Positions 9,132 to 17,888 of a DNA stretch of 38,829 bases are shown piece by piece. This stretch comes from Myxococcales bacterium (GTDB taxonomy: Bacteria > Myxococcota > Polyangia > Polyangiales > Polyangiaceae), in contig PLXW01000089.1 of NCBI GenBank assembly GCA_003151595.1, positions 88,307 through 127,135 on the forward strand, written 5' to 3'. Numbering within the stretch: the stretch's first letter is position 1; each line of letters opens with the position of its first letter. Below the pieces are notes generated by a model. It worked only from the letters and a program-made list of their open reading frames with translations. It did no database searches and was not told the origin of the DNA. A program made the translations under genes and the position numbers.

Positions 9132-12100
9132 CGTCGCGTCGCCTCGCGTCGATCGGATTCGCGCTGGCGCTCGCCGCGATCGCGGGGCGCTCTCTCGCGG
9201 CCGACGATCGCGACGGCGATCTCCGTCGACCGGAGCGACTCACGGTCGGCGTGGCCGACGATCTGCTCGGCCAGCTGAGCCCCGACGGCAAGACGCTCTA
9301 CTTCGTCTCCAACCGCGACACGACCAACCAGCTCTACGCGCAGACGATCGCCGACGGTCGCTCGCGCCAGCTCTTCGACGACGACGCCGACGTCACCTGG
9401 CCGCGCGTGAGCCCGGACGGTCAGTCGCTCCTCTACATCTCGTTCCGCGAGCACGCCTCGGGGCAGCTCTGCATCCGTCGGCTCCCCGACGGCGAGGGGC
9501 GGCGCTGCTTTCAGGACGCGTCCGCTGCGCTCCAGGCCGAATGGATCGATCGGAGTCGGATCGCGCTGGTGAGCCGGCAATCGATCCAGGGAGACCTGCG
9601 GGTCCTGGAAGTGACCGTGGGGTCGACGATCACCGCGCGTCCGCTGCTCGATCGGAACCTCACCAGCCCCACGGTGTCGCCCGATGGGCGCTGGCTGGTG
9701 TACGTGCCGGTCGCGCGCACGGTCGCCAGCGTGGGGCCGGCGTTCGCGGCGCATGCGGCGTTGCAGCTCGAAGCGGTGCGCCTCGGATCGTCGGCGCCGC
9801 CGTCGCCCATTCCTCTCGAGCTCCCCGGGCAGACGGGGCAGCCGGTGTTCGCGAAGGACGGGCGCTCGCTCTACGTCGTGCAGTTCTTCACCGACACGAA
9901 CCACGACGGCGCGGTCGACGCGAGCGATCACGGCGTGCTCTTCCGCGTCCCGATCACGTTCGTCGGCGACAAGCCGCGCGCCGGCGTCCCCGAGCAGCTC
10001 ACCGAGACGTCGTGGAACTGCGAGTACCCGGCGCCGTTTACCGATCGCCTGATCGCGACCTGCTCGCAGGACGCGAGCCTCGACGTCTACTCGTTGCCGC
10101 TCGACGGCGAGGTCCCCGCGGAGTGGACGTCCGAGACGCTGGCCACGGCGATCGAGAACGCGGGCTCGCGCGTGGAGCAGCAGCTCCTCGCCAGCCGTCG
10201 CCTCACGCGTGAGACGACGGCCACCGGGCGGAGGCGCGCGATGTTGACGCTCGCGCTCGTCCACCTCGATCGGGAAGAGTTCCGCGCCGCCGAGTACTAC
10301 GCCGAGCATGTCGACACGCTCCGCGACGACGCGACGGCCGGCATCTCGCTTCCGCTGCGGTCGCTCGTCGAGCAGCGGCGCGCGGAGCGACGGCGCGAGC
10401 AAGGGCGAATGATGGAAGGGTTCGCGGCGGAGGCGAAGAAGCGGCTCGACGCGCTCCGCCCCGAAGCGGCCATGAGCCCGATGGCCGAGGACCTCACGCA
10501 CCTCGCGCGGAGCGAGATCGCCGACTCGATCGGCGACAAGGCGATGGCGCGCGCCGAGCTTGCCGCGGTCACGGTCGACGAGACGACCCCCGCGCCGATC
10601 GTCGAGGAGTACTACCAATCGGCCGACGAGCTGTACCGCGAGCTCGACGATCGCGAGGCGCTCGTCACCGTGTGCAGACAGCTCTCGGCGAACGGCGCGC
10701 TGACGCCCGACGAGCAGCTCCGGTACGCGCGCGCCGCCGTGCGCGACATGGTCCGCGGCCTCTCGTACGCCGAGGCCGACGCGCGTCTCGTCCGCGAGCG
10801 CGCCGGCGCCAGCGCGCGCGAGGCGGAGCTGGCCTTCGCCATCGATCTCGCGCGCGCCGTGCTCGCCATTCGCGACGCGCATGCGCCCCCCGCGGTCGCC
10901 GACGCGCTGCTCGCCCTCTACGCCGCGCAGCCGCGCGCCGGTCGCCGCCGCGCGCTCATCGGCGACGCCATCCAGCGCGCCGACGACCTCGACGCGGACG
11001 ACGTGCAAGACGCGCTCGCACAGCGCGACATCCAGGACGTGAAGCGCGGCACGCGCGAGCGACGGAACGCCGAGCGCCTCTTCCGCCGGATGATCACCGG
11101 TCGCGCGTACGAGCGCGCGGCCGCGAAGCAGTACGACCTCGCGCGCGCCGACTTCGACGCCGTCGCCGAGCAGACCGGATCGTACGAGGCGGTCGTGGGC
11201 GCGATCGACATGCGCATGAAGAAAGGGGAGCGCGCGGCCGACATCGAGGCGCTGTACGACAAGCGCGGGGCGACGACGCCGCTCGCGCATTTCGCCAAGG
11301 CGTACCTCCTCGCGCGGCAGCTCCCGCAGCTCGAAGGCGAAGCGCACGCGAAGGCCGCGACTACTGCGGTGGCGGCGCTCGATGCGTCGTGGGCGGAGCT
11401 GAAAGAAGAGCGCATCGCGCAGGCGCTCTTCGGCGCGCTCCTCCACGAGGAGTACCTGCTGACCGGTGACCTCGGCACCGCGGAGAAGGCCAACGTCCAC
11501 TACCTGATCGCCCTCGAGCTCGTCGGCGACAACGCGCGCTTCCGCGCGATGATCCTGGGCGAGCTCGGGCTCCTTCACGCCGACGTCGGCAACTACCGCA
11601 TCGCGCTGGGGTACCTCGTCGATCGCGACAAGCTCCCGTACGACGACAACGCCGAGGGGCTCGACGTGCTCCTCTCGAAGGCGCAGGCGCTCATTCACGT
11701 GGGCCGTGATCGCGATGCGGCGATCGCCGCCGACGCCGCGATCGCGATGATCGATCGCAACCCCGCGCTCGGGCCGTACCGCGTGCTGGCGCTCGACTGG
11801 TCGGCGGTGAACAACCTCGCCTCGGGGCGCTTCGCGCGGGCGCTCACGCTCTACGGCGAGGAGATGCCGCTCCTCGAGAAGTCACCCGAGCCGCTGGCTC
11901 CACGAACGCGCGTGGTGGCGCGTCTCGCGCGGGCGGCGGCGGCGATCGGCGCCGGGCAAGCGGCGAGCGCCCTTCCGGATCTCGACTACGTCGACGCGCA
12001 CCTCGGCGACCCGAAGCTCGCGCCGATGCTCCAGTGGCCGCACGCCACCATCGAGCACTCGGTCCGCTCGTACCGGCTGATCGCCGCCGGGCTCCGCGCG

Positions 12101-12568
12101 AACGCCAATCGCGCGCTCGGACGGTGGGAGCCCGAGGCGCATGCGATCGAAGCGCGGCGACGGATCCTCGAAGAGCAGTTCAAGGAGACGAGCCGCGTCG
12201 AGACCGAGCGGGAGCAGATGCTCGCCGAGTCCCAGCTCGCGTTGAACGCCAGCCGCCGTCACGACCTCGCGGGTGTCGGGTCCTGGCTGGTGCGAGCGCT
12301 GGCCCATGGAGACGACCTTCGCGCCCGGGCCCACGGCGTTACCGACAAGGACCAGCTCGACGTCCTGTGGCTGGCCGCGGAGCTCACCGTCTCGATGCAC
12401 GCGCCGCTCGTCCCCGACCTCGCGAAGCGCATGGAGGCGGCGTCGGCCGAGATGGCCAAAAGAGGCGACCCTGCGCTTCGCGTTCACCAGCGATGGTTCG
12501 AGATTTACGGCCCTCTCGTGAGCCCTGTGACCGCAGCGCAGCTCCCGTCCGCTCCCGCTGTCCGGTGA
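9125..12568 (+). CDS. Periplasmic PD40 beta-propeller / TPR protein
   Basis: A 1147-residue secreted protein. The start is taken as GTG 9125 (an AGGCGA-type site lies just upstream; GTG 9110 is an alternative), giving a signal peptide ending near AGRSLA-ADD. Residues about 30-350 carry TolB/PD40-type repeats, seen as QLSPDGKTLYFVSNRD, WPRVSPDGQSLLYIS and PTVSPDGRWLVYV. An 'DTNHDGAVDASDHG' segment in the propeller looks like an EF-hand/dockerin calcium loop. The remaining 750 residues are helical and Ala/Arg/Glu-rich with TPR-like periodicity. TolB-like propeller plus TPR suggests an envelope scaffold; the substrate is unknown. It overlaps the YdbL-like gene and ends 87 bases before the response regulator. 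Confidence 0.75.
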   Translation: MLTSRRLASIGFALALAAIAGRSLAADDRDGDLRRPERLTVGVADDLLGQLSPDGKTLYFVSNRDTTNQLYAQTIADGRSRQLFDDDADVTWPRVSPDGQSLLYISFREHASGQLCIRRLPDGEGRRCFQDASAALQAEWIDRSRIALVSRQSIQGDLRVLEVTVGSTITARPLLDRNLTSPTVSPDGRWLVYVPVARTVASVGPAFAAHAALQLEAVRLGSSAPPSPIPLELPGQTGQPVFAKDGRSLYVVQFFTDTNHDGAVDASDHGVLFRVPITFVGDKPRAGVPEQLTETSWNCEYPAPFTDRLIATCSQDASLDVYSLPLDGEVPAEWTSETLATAIENAGSRVEQQLLASRRLTRETTATGRRRAMLTLALVHLDREEFRAAEYYAEHVDTLRDDATAGISLPLRSLVEQRRAERRREQGRMMEGFAAEAKKRLDALRPEAAMSPMAEDLTHLARSEIADSIGDKAMARAELAAVTVDETTPAPIVEEYYQSADELYRELDDREALVTVCRQLSANGALTPDEQLRYARAAVRDMVRGLSYAEADARLVRERAGASAREAELAFAIDLARAVLAIRDAHAPPAVADALLALYAAQPRAGRRRALIGDAIQRADDLDADDVQDALAQRDIQDVKRGTRERRNAERLFRRMITGRAYERAAAKQYDLARADFDAVAEQTGSYEAVVGAIDMRMKKGERAADIEALYDKRGATTPLAHFAKAYLLARQLPQLEGEAHAKAATTAVAALDASWAELKEERIAQALFGALLHEEYLLTGDLGTAEKANVHYLIALELVGDNARFRAMILGELGLLHADVGNYRIALGYLVDRDKLPYDDNAEGLDVLLSKAQALIHVGRDRDAAIAADAAIAMIDRNPALGPYRVLALDWSAVNNLASGRFARALTLYGEEMPLLEKSPEPLAPRTRVVARLARAAAAIGAGQAASALPDLDYVDAHLGDPKLAPMLQWPHATIEHSVRSYRLIAAGLRANANRALGRWEPEAHAIEARRRILEEQFKETSRVETEREQMLAESQLALNASRRHDLAGVGSWLVRALAHGDDLRARAHGVTDKDQLDVLWLAAELTVSMHAPLVPDLAKRMEAASAEMAKRGDPALRVHQRWFEIYGPLVSPVTAAQLPSAPAVR

Positions 12569-12577
12569 CCCCCGACT

Positions 12578-12619
12578 GGAGAATGCGACGGTTGTGCGAC
12601 AGGATGTCGCCCGTTCTCC
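12578..12619. promoter_or_regulatory. Direct and inverted repeats upstream of the response-regulator gene
   Basis: In the 87-base gap before the PhoB-like gene, TGCGAC occurs twice with 11-base spacing (starting at 12584 and 12595), the spacing used by PhoB/OmpR-family dimers. The second copy is also the left arm of a perfect hairpin (GCGACA, loop GGA, TGTCGC, 12596-12610), and the whole is framed by GGAGAA (12578) and TTCTCC (12614). It could be an autoregulatory operator or a terminator for the preceding gene; there is no T-tract. It does not match the E. coli Pho box. Confidence 0.35.
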
Positions 12620-12655
12620 ATTGAAACGCCATCGAGCAAAGGTAACCGTTGGGCC

Positions 12656-13345
12656 ATGGCACGAGTACTGGTGATCGAAGACGAGGCCGATCTCCAAGAG
12701 ATCCTCCGTTACAACCTCGGCCAGGCGGGGCACGAAGTCCGCGTGGCCGCGACCGGCAAGGAAGGGCTCCGACTGGCGCGCGAACAGCGCCCCGACATCG
12801 TGTTGCTCGACGTGATGCTCCCCGACATGGCCGGCACGAACGTCTGCAAGACGCTCAAGCAAGACACGGCCACCAAGAGCATCCACGTGATGATGGTCAC
12901 GGCCAAGGGGGAGGAGATCGACCGCGTCGTCGGCTTCGAGCTCGGCGCCGACGACTACGTGGTGAAGCCGTTCAGCGTGCGCGAGCTCCTGCTCCGCATG
13001 CAGGCCGTCATGCGCCGCGCCGAAGCGCCGCACTCGGCGAGCGTCATCGTGTTCGGGTCGCTCAAGATCGATCGCCACGCGCACCGCGTGTGGGTCGACA
13101 ACGAAGAGATCGCGCTCACGGCGCTCGAGTTCAAGCTCCTGGTCACGCTCTACGATCGCCAGAACCGCGTGCAGACGCGGAGCGCCCTGCTGAGCGACGT
13201 CTGGGGAATCGACGCCGACATCGAGACGCGGACCGTCGACACGCACGTGAAGCGCCTGCGCGAGAAGCTGGCCTCGGCCGGGAAGTACGTCGAGACCGTG
13301 CGCGGCGTGGGGTATCGTTTCTCGGAGGAAGCGTCCGAGGAGTAA
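12656..13345 (+). CDS. phoB: PhoB-like response regulator
   Basis: OmpR/PhoB-family transcription factor, 229 residues. The receiver domain (about 1-120) has the acidic pair Glu8/Asp9, phosphoacceptor Asp52 in VLLDVMLP, Thr82 and Lys104 (YVVKP). The winged-helix DNA-binding domain (about 130-225) shows ALTALEFKLLVTLYDRQNRV and the recognition-helix region RTVDTHVKRLREKL, ending in VETVRGVGYRF. The histidine kinase starts at the base after its stop. The phoB name is inferred from full-length similarity, the PhoR-like partner, and the pst-phoU operon 8.5 kb upstream; another OmpR-family role cannot be excluded. Confidence 0.85.
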   Translation: MARVLVIEDEADLQEILRYNLGQAGHEVRVAATGKEGLRLAREQRPDIVLLDVMLPDMAGTNVCKTLKQDTATKSIHVMMVTAKGEEIDRVVGFELGADDYVVKPFSVRELLLRMQAVMRRAEAPHSASVIVFGSLKIDRHAHRVWVDNEEIALTALEFKLLVTLYDRQNRVQTRSALLSDVWGIDADIETRTVDTHVKRLREKLASAGKYVETVRGVGYRFSEEASEE

Positions 13346-15145
13346 GTGAAGCTCGGCATACGGCTGAAGCTGTTCCTGATCGCCGTCGCGCTCATCGCGG
13401 TGACGTTCGTCGGGACGTACGCGTACGTCACGATGCGCGTCGAGGCGGAGCTGACCGCGAGCGTGCGCGACGATCTGTTCGCCCGCGCGAACCTCGTGGC
13501 GCGCGAGACCTCGGCATCGACCGCCGCGCTCGACGACATCGACGCGTGGGACGGGTTCGCCGACGCGCTCGCGCCGATCGCCGGTGCGCGCATCACGATC
13601 ACGCGCGTCGACGGCGTCGTCCTCGGCGACTCCGAGGTGAGCACGGCCGGCGTGCGTACGATCGAGGGCCATCAGGCGCGCCCGGAGATGGTCGACGCGC
13701 TCGCGACCGGTCGCGGGACCGCGACGCGAAAGAGCACCACGGTCGGCTACACGCTCCTCTACGTGGCGGTCCCGTTCGCGCGCGACGGGCACATCGTCGG
13801 TGTCGTGCGGGTGGCGGAGTCGGTCGCGGGGGTGGAGCGCGCGGTGGGATCCGTGCAGCGCGTCGTCGCCCTGGCCGCGGTGCTCGCGCTCCTGTTCGCG
13901 GGGTTGATGGCGTCGTTCGCGGCGCAGTCGATGTCGGCCATCGTCCGCGAGCTCACCGACGTGACGCGCCGGATGACCCTCGGCGACCTGAGCGTGCGCG
14001 CTCACTTCGCCGGCGACGACGAGCTCGGAGACCTCGGTCGCGCGCTCGATCAGCTCGCCGGCAGCCTCGCCTCCAGCCTCGGCGAGCTGCGCGCCGAGCG
14101 CGATCTCCAGTCGCGCATCCTCGACGGCATGAAAGAAGGGGTGCTCGTCCTCGATCGCGACGACCGCATCCTGTTGATGAACCCCGCGCTGCGCGAGATG
14201 CTCCTCCTCGGCGCGAGCGACGTGGGCAAGCTCCTCATCGAATCGGTGCGCCACGCCGAGCTTCACGAGGTGGTGGAGCGCGCGCGGACGAAGAACGCGA
14301 CGATCACGGGCGAGCTCGATCTCCCCGGCATCAAGCCGCGCCGCTTGCTCATTCACGCCACCGCGCTCGCCGGCGAAGCGGGCGGCGTGCTCGCCGTGTT
14401 CGTCGACGTGACCGACCTCCGTCGCCTCGAGTCGCTCCGTCGCGACTTCGTGGCCAACGTCTCGCACGAGCTCCGCACGCCGGTCACCGCCGTCCGCTCG
14501 GCGGCCGAGACGCTCCGCGACTCCGCGCTGAAGGATCCCGATCCGAAGGCGGCCGAGCGCTTCGCCGACATCATCGTCCGCAACTCGGAGCGCCTGCAGT
14601 ACCTCATCGAGGATCTCCTCGAGCTGTCGCGCCTGGAGTCGAACGAGTTCAAGTTGAAGCGCGAGAAGATCGATCTCGTCGTCGTGTCGAACCTGGTGAT
14701 GGCGCTCTTCCGCGAGCGCGCGGAGCGAAAGGGGATCCAGCTGGTCAACGAGATCGCGCAGAGCCCGCAGCCCCCCTCGAACCTCGAGACCGATCAGCGC
14801 GCGCTCGAGCAGGTGCTCTCGAACCTGGTCGACAACGCGGTGAAGTACTGCCCGCAAGGGTCGAGCGTGAGGCTCCGCGCGACCAACGGCGAAGGGATCG
14901 TGAAGCTCGCCGTCGAAGACACCGGGCCCGGGATCTCGGAAGCGCACTTGCCGCGCCTCTTCGAGCGCTTCTACCGGGTGGACGCCGGTCGTTCGCGCGA
15001 CGTCGGCGGCACCGGGCTCGGCCTCTCGATCGTGAAGCACATGGTCGAGGCCATGGGGGGAGACATCGCGGTGAAGAGCGCGGTGGGGAAGGGGTCGATG
15101 TTCGAAGTCCGCTTGCCGCTGACGCCGAAGGGGCGCGCGAGCTGA
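13346..15145 (+). CDS. phoR: PhoR-like sensor histidine kinase
   Basis: Membrane histidine kinase of 599 residues starting at GTG 13346, immediately after the phoB stop. TM1 is about residues 8-28; an extracytoplasmic sensor region of about 145 residues follows; TM2 is about 173-195; then HAMP (about 196-250), a PAS domain (about 255-360), HisKA with His374 in NVSHELRTPVTAVRSAAETL, and HATPase with N-box LSNLVDNAVKYC (493-502), G1 DTGPGI and G2 GGTGLGLSIV. All catalytic motifs are intact. TM-sensor-TM-HAMP-PAS-HisKA-HATPase is the architecture of Gram-positive-type PhoR rather than the E. coli protein, which lacks the large periplasmic domain. It probably phosphorylates the adjacent regulator. 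Confidence 0.85.
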   Translation: MKLGIRLKLFLIAVALIAVTFVGTYAYVTMRVEAELTASVRDDLFARANLVARETSASTAALDDIDAWDGFADALAPIAGARITITRVDGVVLGDSEVSTAGVRTIEGHQARPEMVDALATGRGTATRKSTTVGYTLLYVAVPFARDGHIVGVVRVAESVAGVERAVGSVQRVVALAAVLALLFAGLMASFAAQSMSAIVRELTDVTRRMTLGDLSVRAHFAGDDELGDLGRALDQLAGSLASSLGELRAERDLQSRILDGMKEGVLVLDRDDRILLMNPALREMLLLGASDVGKLLIESVRHAELHEVVERARTKNATITGELDLPGIKPRRLLIHATALAGEAGGVLAVFVDVTDLRRLESLRRDFVANVSHELRTPVTAVRSAAETLRDSALKDPDPKAAERFADIIVRNSERLQYLIEDLLELSRLESNEFKLKREKIDLVVVSNLVMALFRERAERKGIQLVNEIAQSPQPPSNLETDQRALEQVLSNLVDNAVKYCPQGSSVRLRATNGEGIVKLAVEDTGPGISEAHLPRLFERFYRVDAGRSRDVGGTGLGLSIVKHMVEAMGGDIAVKSAVGKGSMFEVRLPLTPKGRAS

Positions 15146-15202
15146 GTCGTTCGTGATCCGGGGCCGGTGGTCGAATCAAGACGGTGACGCTATGCTCCGA
15201 GC

Positions 15203-15613
15203 ATGGCCGCCGTGTGGAAGGCGATGTGGATGAGGCGCGTGCACGTCTTCGTGCTCATGCTCGCCCTGCCGCTCGCCCTCTCCAGCGCGCTCCCGACGTT
15301 CGCGTACGCGCTCGGCGGGCCGGCCACGCACGTCTGCAAATGCGAGATCCGCGGCGGCCACTCGACGTGCGGCTGTCCCATCTGCAATCCCGATCGCGAT
15401 GACCTGCGTCTCAGCGAAGCGTCGATCCGCGGCAAGTGCGGCGACGAGGATCTCGCGTTCGGCGCCGCGCTCGGCTCGGCCGTCGCGCCCCCCGCAGGCT
15501 TCGTCGTCCTTCCGCCGGACATGAGCGGCGCGCTCGAGCCTGCGCTCGCGCCGCGTCTTCCGTCCCTGTTTCTCACCCCGCCGACGCCACCGCCTCGCCG
15601 TTCGCTCGCGTAG
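15203..15613 (+). CDS. Small secreted Cys-rich protein of unknown function
   Basis: A 136-residue protein, not assigned to a named family. Basic leader, hydrophobic signal segment (VFVLMLALPLALSSALPTFA), then a compact cysteine cluster HVCKCEIRGGHSTCGCPIC and a further Cys in RGKCGDED. The C-x-C...C-x-C-x2-C spacing with nearby His suggests metal binding or disulfides. The C-terminal half is Ala/Pro-rich, ending PTPPPRRSLA. The ATG at 15203 is used; ATGs at 15224 and 15230 are alternatives giving a shorter n-region. It stands at the head of the plus-strand secreted cassette 15203-19448, 57 bases after phoR, and probably belongs to that cassette. Confidence 0.65.
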   Translation: MAAVWKAMWMRRVHVFVLMLALPLALSSALPTFAYALGGPATHVCKCEIRGGHSTCGCPICNPDRDDLRLSEASIRGKCGDEDLAFGAALGSAVAPPAGFVVLPPDMSGALEPALAPRLPSLFLTPPTPPPRRSLA

Positions 15614-15684
15614 TCGCCAGCTCGAACGTTCGACGTCGTCGGTAACGGGCGCGCACTCGCGCGCGACATCGGGAGAGAACCATC

Positions 15685-16509
15685 ATGACCAAGGGATTCC
15701 ATTTGGGAGCTGGCGCGTTCGCCAGCGCCCTCGTGTGCACGCTCGTGTTTGCCTGCAGCTCATCGACCACCACGCCGTCGTCTCCTTCGACGACGCCGAT
15801 CGGCTCCACTCCGGTCAGCGACGCGGGGCTCGTCGGATGTGCGCCGTTCGAACACGGGTGCTTCACGTTCGACGGCTCGTATGCGGCGCCCGCCGTGACG
15901 GCGACGTGCGCGAGTCCCGGAGGCCCGGCGACCGGAGCTGCCGACACGCGCTGCGTGGGCACCTCGCAGCCCGTCAGCGCCGCGTCGTGCAGCGTCCTCG
16001 ACGCAGGCCCCGCACCTGGCGATGACGCGTCGGCCGGGGGCACCGAAGCCGGCACGAGCGGCGACGACTCCGGAGCAGCGGCGCCCGTTGCCGGTGGGTG
16101 CGGCGAGAACAGCGGCGATTACGGCGCCACGCTGTACGGCACCCACGGGACCGACGACGACTGCAAGTACGACGTCTCGTACACGGCCGCGCCGATCTGC
16201 GAGAACGACGGCACGTACCTCGTCGTCAAGGCGAGCTACCTCGCGCAGCCCGGGGTCCCCCTCACCGGCGCGTGCGCCTTCGCCGAGCTTTGCCTGAGCG
16301 ACACGCACCCCCCGCCGGGCAACGACGCGCGACCGCCGTCCGGCAAGCAGCAGGTCGTCGAAGGGCCGCCGGGCACGTATACGATCGGCCCCGTGACCTT
16401 CAACGCGGCCGGGAAGTGGACCGTTCGGTTCCACTTCAACGAGCAGTGCTGCGACGTCGTCGACGACTCGCCGCACGGACACGCGGCGTTCTTCGTCAAC
16501 GTGCCGTGA
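15685..16509 (+). CDS. His-rich 'PHGHAAF' lipoprotein, copy 1
   Basis: A 274-residue lipoprotein, no named family recognised. Lipobox VFAC (Cys24) is followed by a Ser/Thr-rich linker. A first conserved block has TGAADTRCVGTSQPVSAASC, then an Asp/Ala/Gly-rich spacer, then a C-terminal domain of about 125 residues with YGATLYGTHGTDDDCKYDVS, GTYTIGPVTF, KWTVRFHFNEQCCDV and SPHGHAAFFVNVP. These blocks recur in order in the protein at 25503-26216, so the two are paralogs. The beta-rich C-terminal domain with clustered His (RFHFNE, PHGHAAF) may bind metal; that is inference. GGGAGAG lies upstream of the ATG. Seven bases separate it from the YtkA-like gene. Confidence 0.75.
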   Translation: MTKGFHLGAGAFASALVCTLVFACSSSTTTPSSPSTTPIGSTPVSDAGLVGCAPFEHGCFTFDGSYAAPAVTATCASPGGPATGAADTRCVGTSQPVSAASCSVLDAGPAPGDDASAGGTEAGTSGDDSGAAAPVAGGCGENSGDYGATLYGTHGTDDDCKYDVSYTAAPICENDGTYLVVKASYLAQPGVPLTGACAFAELCLSDTHPPPGNDARPPSGKQQVVEGPPGTYTIGPVTFNAAGKWTVRFHFNEQCCDVVDDSPHGHAAFFVNVP

Positions 16510-16516
16510 GCGGATC

Positions 16517-16978
16517 ATGAAGCATCCATTCGCGATCGCGCTCACGCTCACGCTCCTGTCGCTCGCCGCGTGCGGCGGAGGCTCGAGCGCCACCGACGCC
16601 ACCTGCTCCAGCACGACGACGTTCCCCGTATCGGCGCTCTCCACGGTGACGAGCGACAGCGGCAAGCTGACCGTCGCCGTCCACACTGCGCCGTATCAAC
16701 CGCTCGTCGCCGGCCTGGCCTGCGTCGAGCTGGTCGTCACCGATCGCGCGACCGGCGCGAGCGTCGATGGCCTCACGGTCACGATGACGCCGTGGATGCC
16801 CGCGATGGGCCACGGCGCATCGGTCACTCCGCAAACGACGGCGATGGGCGAAGGGCGCTACCTCCTGTCGAACGTCAGCGTCTTCATGCCCGGCGAGTGG
16901 CAGCTCCGCACGAAGCTCTCGGATCCCTCCACACCGCAAGGAGGCGACAGTGTCGAGCCGACGTTCAGCGTGGATTAG
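16517..16978 (+). CDS. YtkA-like lipoprotein, copy 1
   Basis: A 153-residue lipoprotein with lipobox LAAC (Cys19) and one beta-sandwich domain of the YtkA/FixH-like type. The key segment is PWMPAMGHGASVTP followed by GEGRYLLSNVSVFMPGEWQL; 'MPxMGHG' plus a 'FMPGxW' strand is the hallmark of this domain. Met and His in MPxMGHG are potential copper ligands; that role is not proven for the family. A second gene with the same domain is at 18888-19448. It overlaps the barrel gene downstream by 29 bases. Confidence 0.8.
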   Translation: MKHPFAIALTLTLLSLAACGGGSSATDATCSSTTTFPVSALSTVTSDSGKLTVAVHTAPYQPLVAGLACVELVVTDRATGASVDGLTVTMTPWMPAMGHGASVTPQTTAMGEGRYLLSNVSVFMPGEWQLRTKLSDPSTPQGGDSVEPTFSVD

Positions 16979-17888
16979 CGCCGGCTTCGGCATGGCATCG
17001 CTTGCGTTCGCGCATCAGGCGCGCGCGCAGGCGTGTTGCGCCGGCGCGGGGGCGCTCACGCCGGGGCGTCTTCAGCTTCACGAGGACGCGCTGGTGGGGA
17101 CGCAGCTTCACGCCGCGACCGTGCTGGGATCGTTCGACGACACGGCGCACTACGCGAAGGTGAGCGCGCACAGCAGCGAGGTCGACTACGAGGAGGACCT
17201 CTTCGGCGCCGTGCGCGTGCTCCGGCGCGGGCAAGTGGCGCTCCTCGTGCCGTTCGTCGAGACCCATCGCAACGAGCTGGGCCTCGGCGAGTTCGGAGGC
17301 GGCCTCGGCGACGTGAACCTGAGCGCGCGCTACGACTTCATCCGCTCGGGTGAGTCGCGCTACGTCCCGGGGCTCGCAGTGCTCACCGGGCTCACGGCGC
17401 CGACGGGGAATCCGCCCGACGATCAGAACGCGAACAAGCCTCTCGGCACGAACGCGACCGGGATCGGCGCGTGGCAAGGGAACGTGGGGCTCGCGGTGGA
17501 GCAGACGTACGGCGCGTGGCTCGTCAACGTGACCGAGCTGGTCGCCTTCCGCGCGCGACGCACCGCCGACTTCGCGGGCGTCTCCGAGAGCGAGACGCTC
17601 GCGCCGCAGTTCGTGACGCTCCTAGGCGGCGCGTACACGTTCGACAACGACGCCTCGGTGGCGCTCTTCGGCTCGTACACGTTCGAAGGGACGGCGACGC
17701 TCAATGGCGCGCCGGCTCCGGACAGCGCGCGACGGATCGCGCTCGTGAGCGTCTCGGGCGCGTACCCGGTGACCGATCACCTTCGCGCCCAGGCGAGCGT
17801 GTTCGTGAACCCGCCGATCTCGGGGCTCGGGATGAATCAGACGTCGACGACGGGGCTGACGCTGACGATTCTGTGGGGGTGGTCGTGA
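16950..17888 (+). CDS. Outer-membrane beta-barrel protein
   Basis: A 312-residue protein. The start is GTG 16950, chosen over a later ATG (16992) because a full Shine-Dalgarno AAGGAGG lies at 16938-16944, five bases upstream, inside the end of the YtkA-like gene. The signal peptide ends near HQARA-QACCAG. The mature protein has alternating hydrophobic strands with aromatic girdle residues (LVPFVETHRNELGLGEFGGG, NLSARYDFI, ALFGSYTFEGTATL) and ends with a C-terminal Trp (LTILWGWS), as in outer-membrane barrels of the MetA/phenol-degradation-like transporter group. Two adjacent Cys near the mature N-terminus are unusual for a barrel. It probably serves the surrounding secreted redox/metal cassette. 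Confidence 0.75.
   Translation: MSSRRSAWISAGFGMASLAFAHQARAQACCAGAGALTPGRLQLHEDALVGTQLHAATVLGSFDDTAHYAKVSAHSSEVDYEEDLFGAVRVLRRGQVALLVPFVETHRNELGLGEFGGGLGDVNLSARYDFIRSGESRYVPGLAVLTGLTAPTGNPPDDQNANKPLGTNATGIGAWQGNVGLAVEQTYGAWLVNVTELVAFRARRTADFAGVSESETLAPQFVTLLGGAYTFDNDASVALFGSYTFEGTATLNGAPAPDSARRIALVSVSGAYPVTDHLRAQASVFVNPPISGLGMNQTSTTGLTLTILWGWS

Noticed and set aside
8864..11698. Very long open frame on the minus strand opposite the PD40/TPR gene
   Set aside because: It is Arg/Glu/His-rich with no domain and mirrors the plus-strand gene's codon composition; the plus-strand product has clear signal peptide, PD40 and TPR features. High-GC shadow.
11882..15040. Long minus-strand open frame opposite phoB and phoR
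   Set aside because: Its product has Arg/His/Glu-rich low-complexity composition and no motif, while the plus strand encodes complete two-component proteins. Shadow frame.
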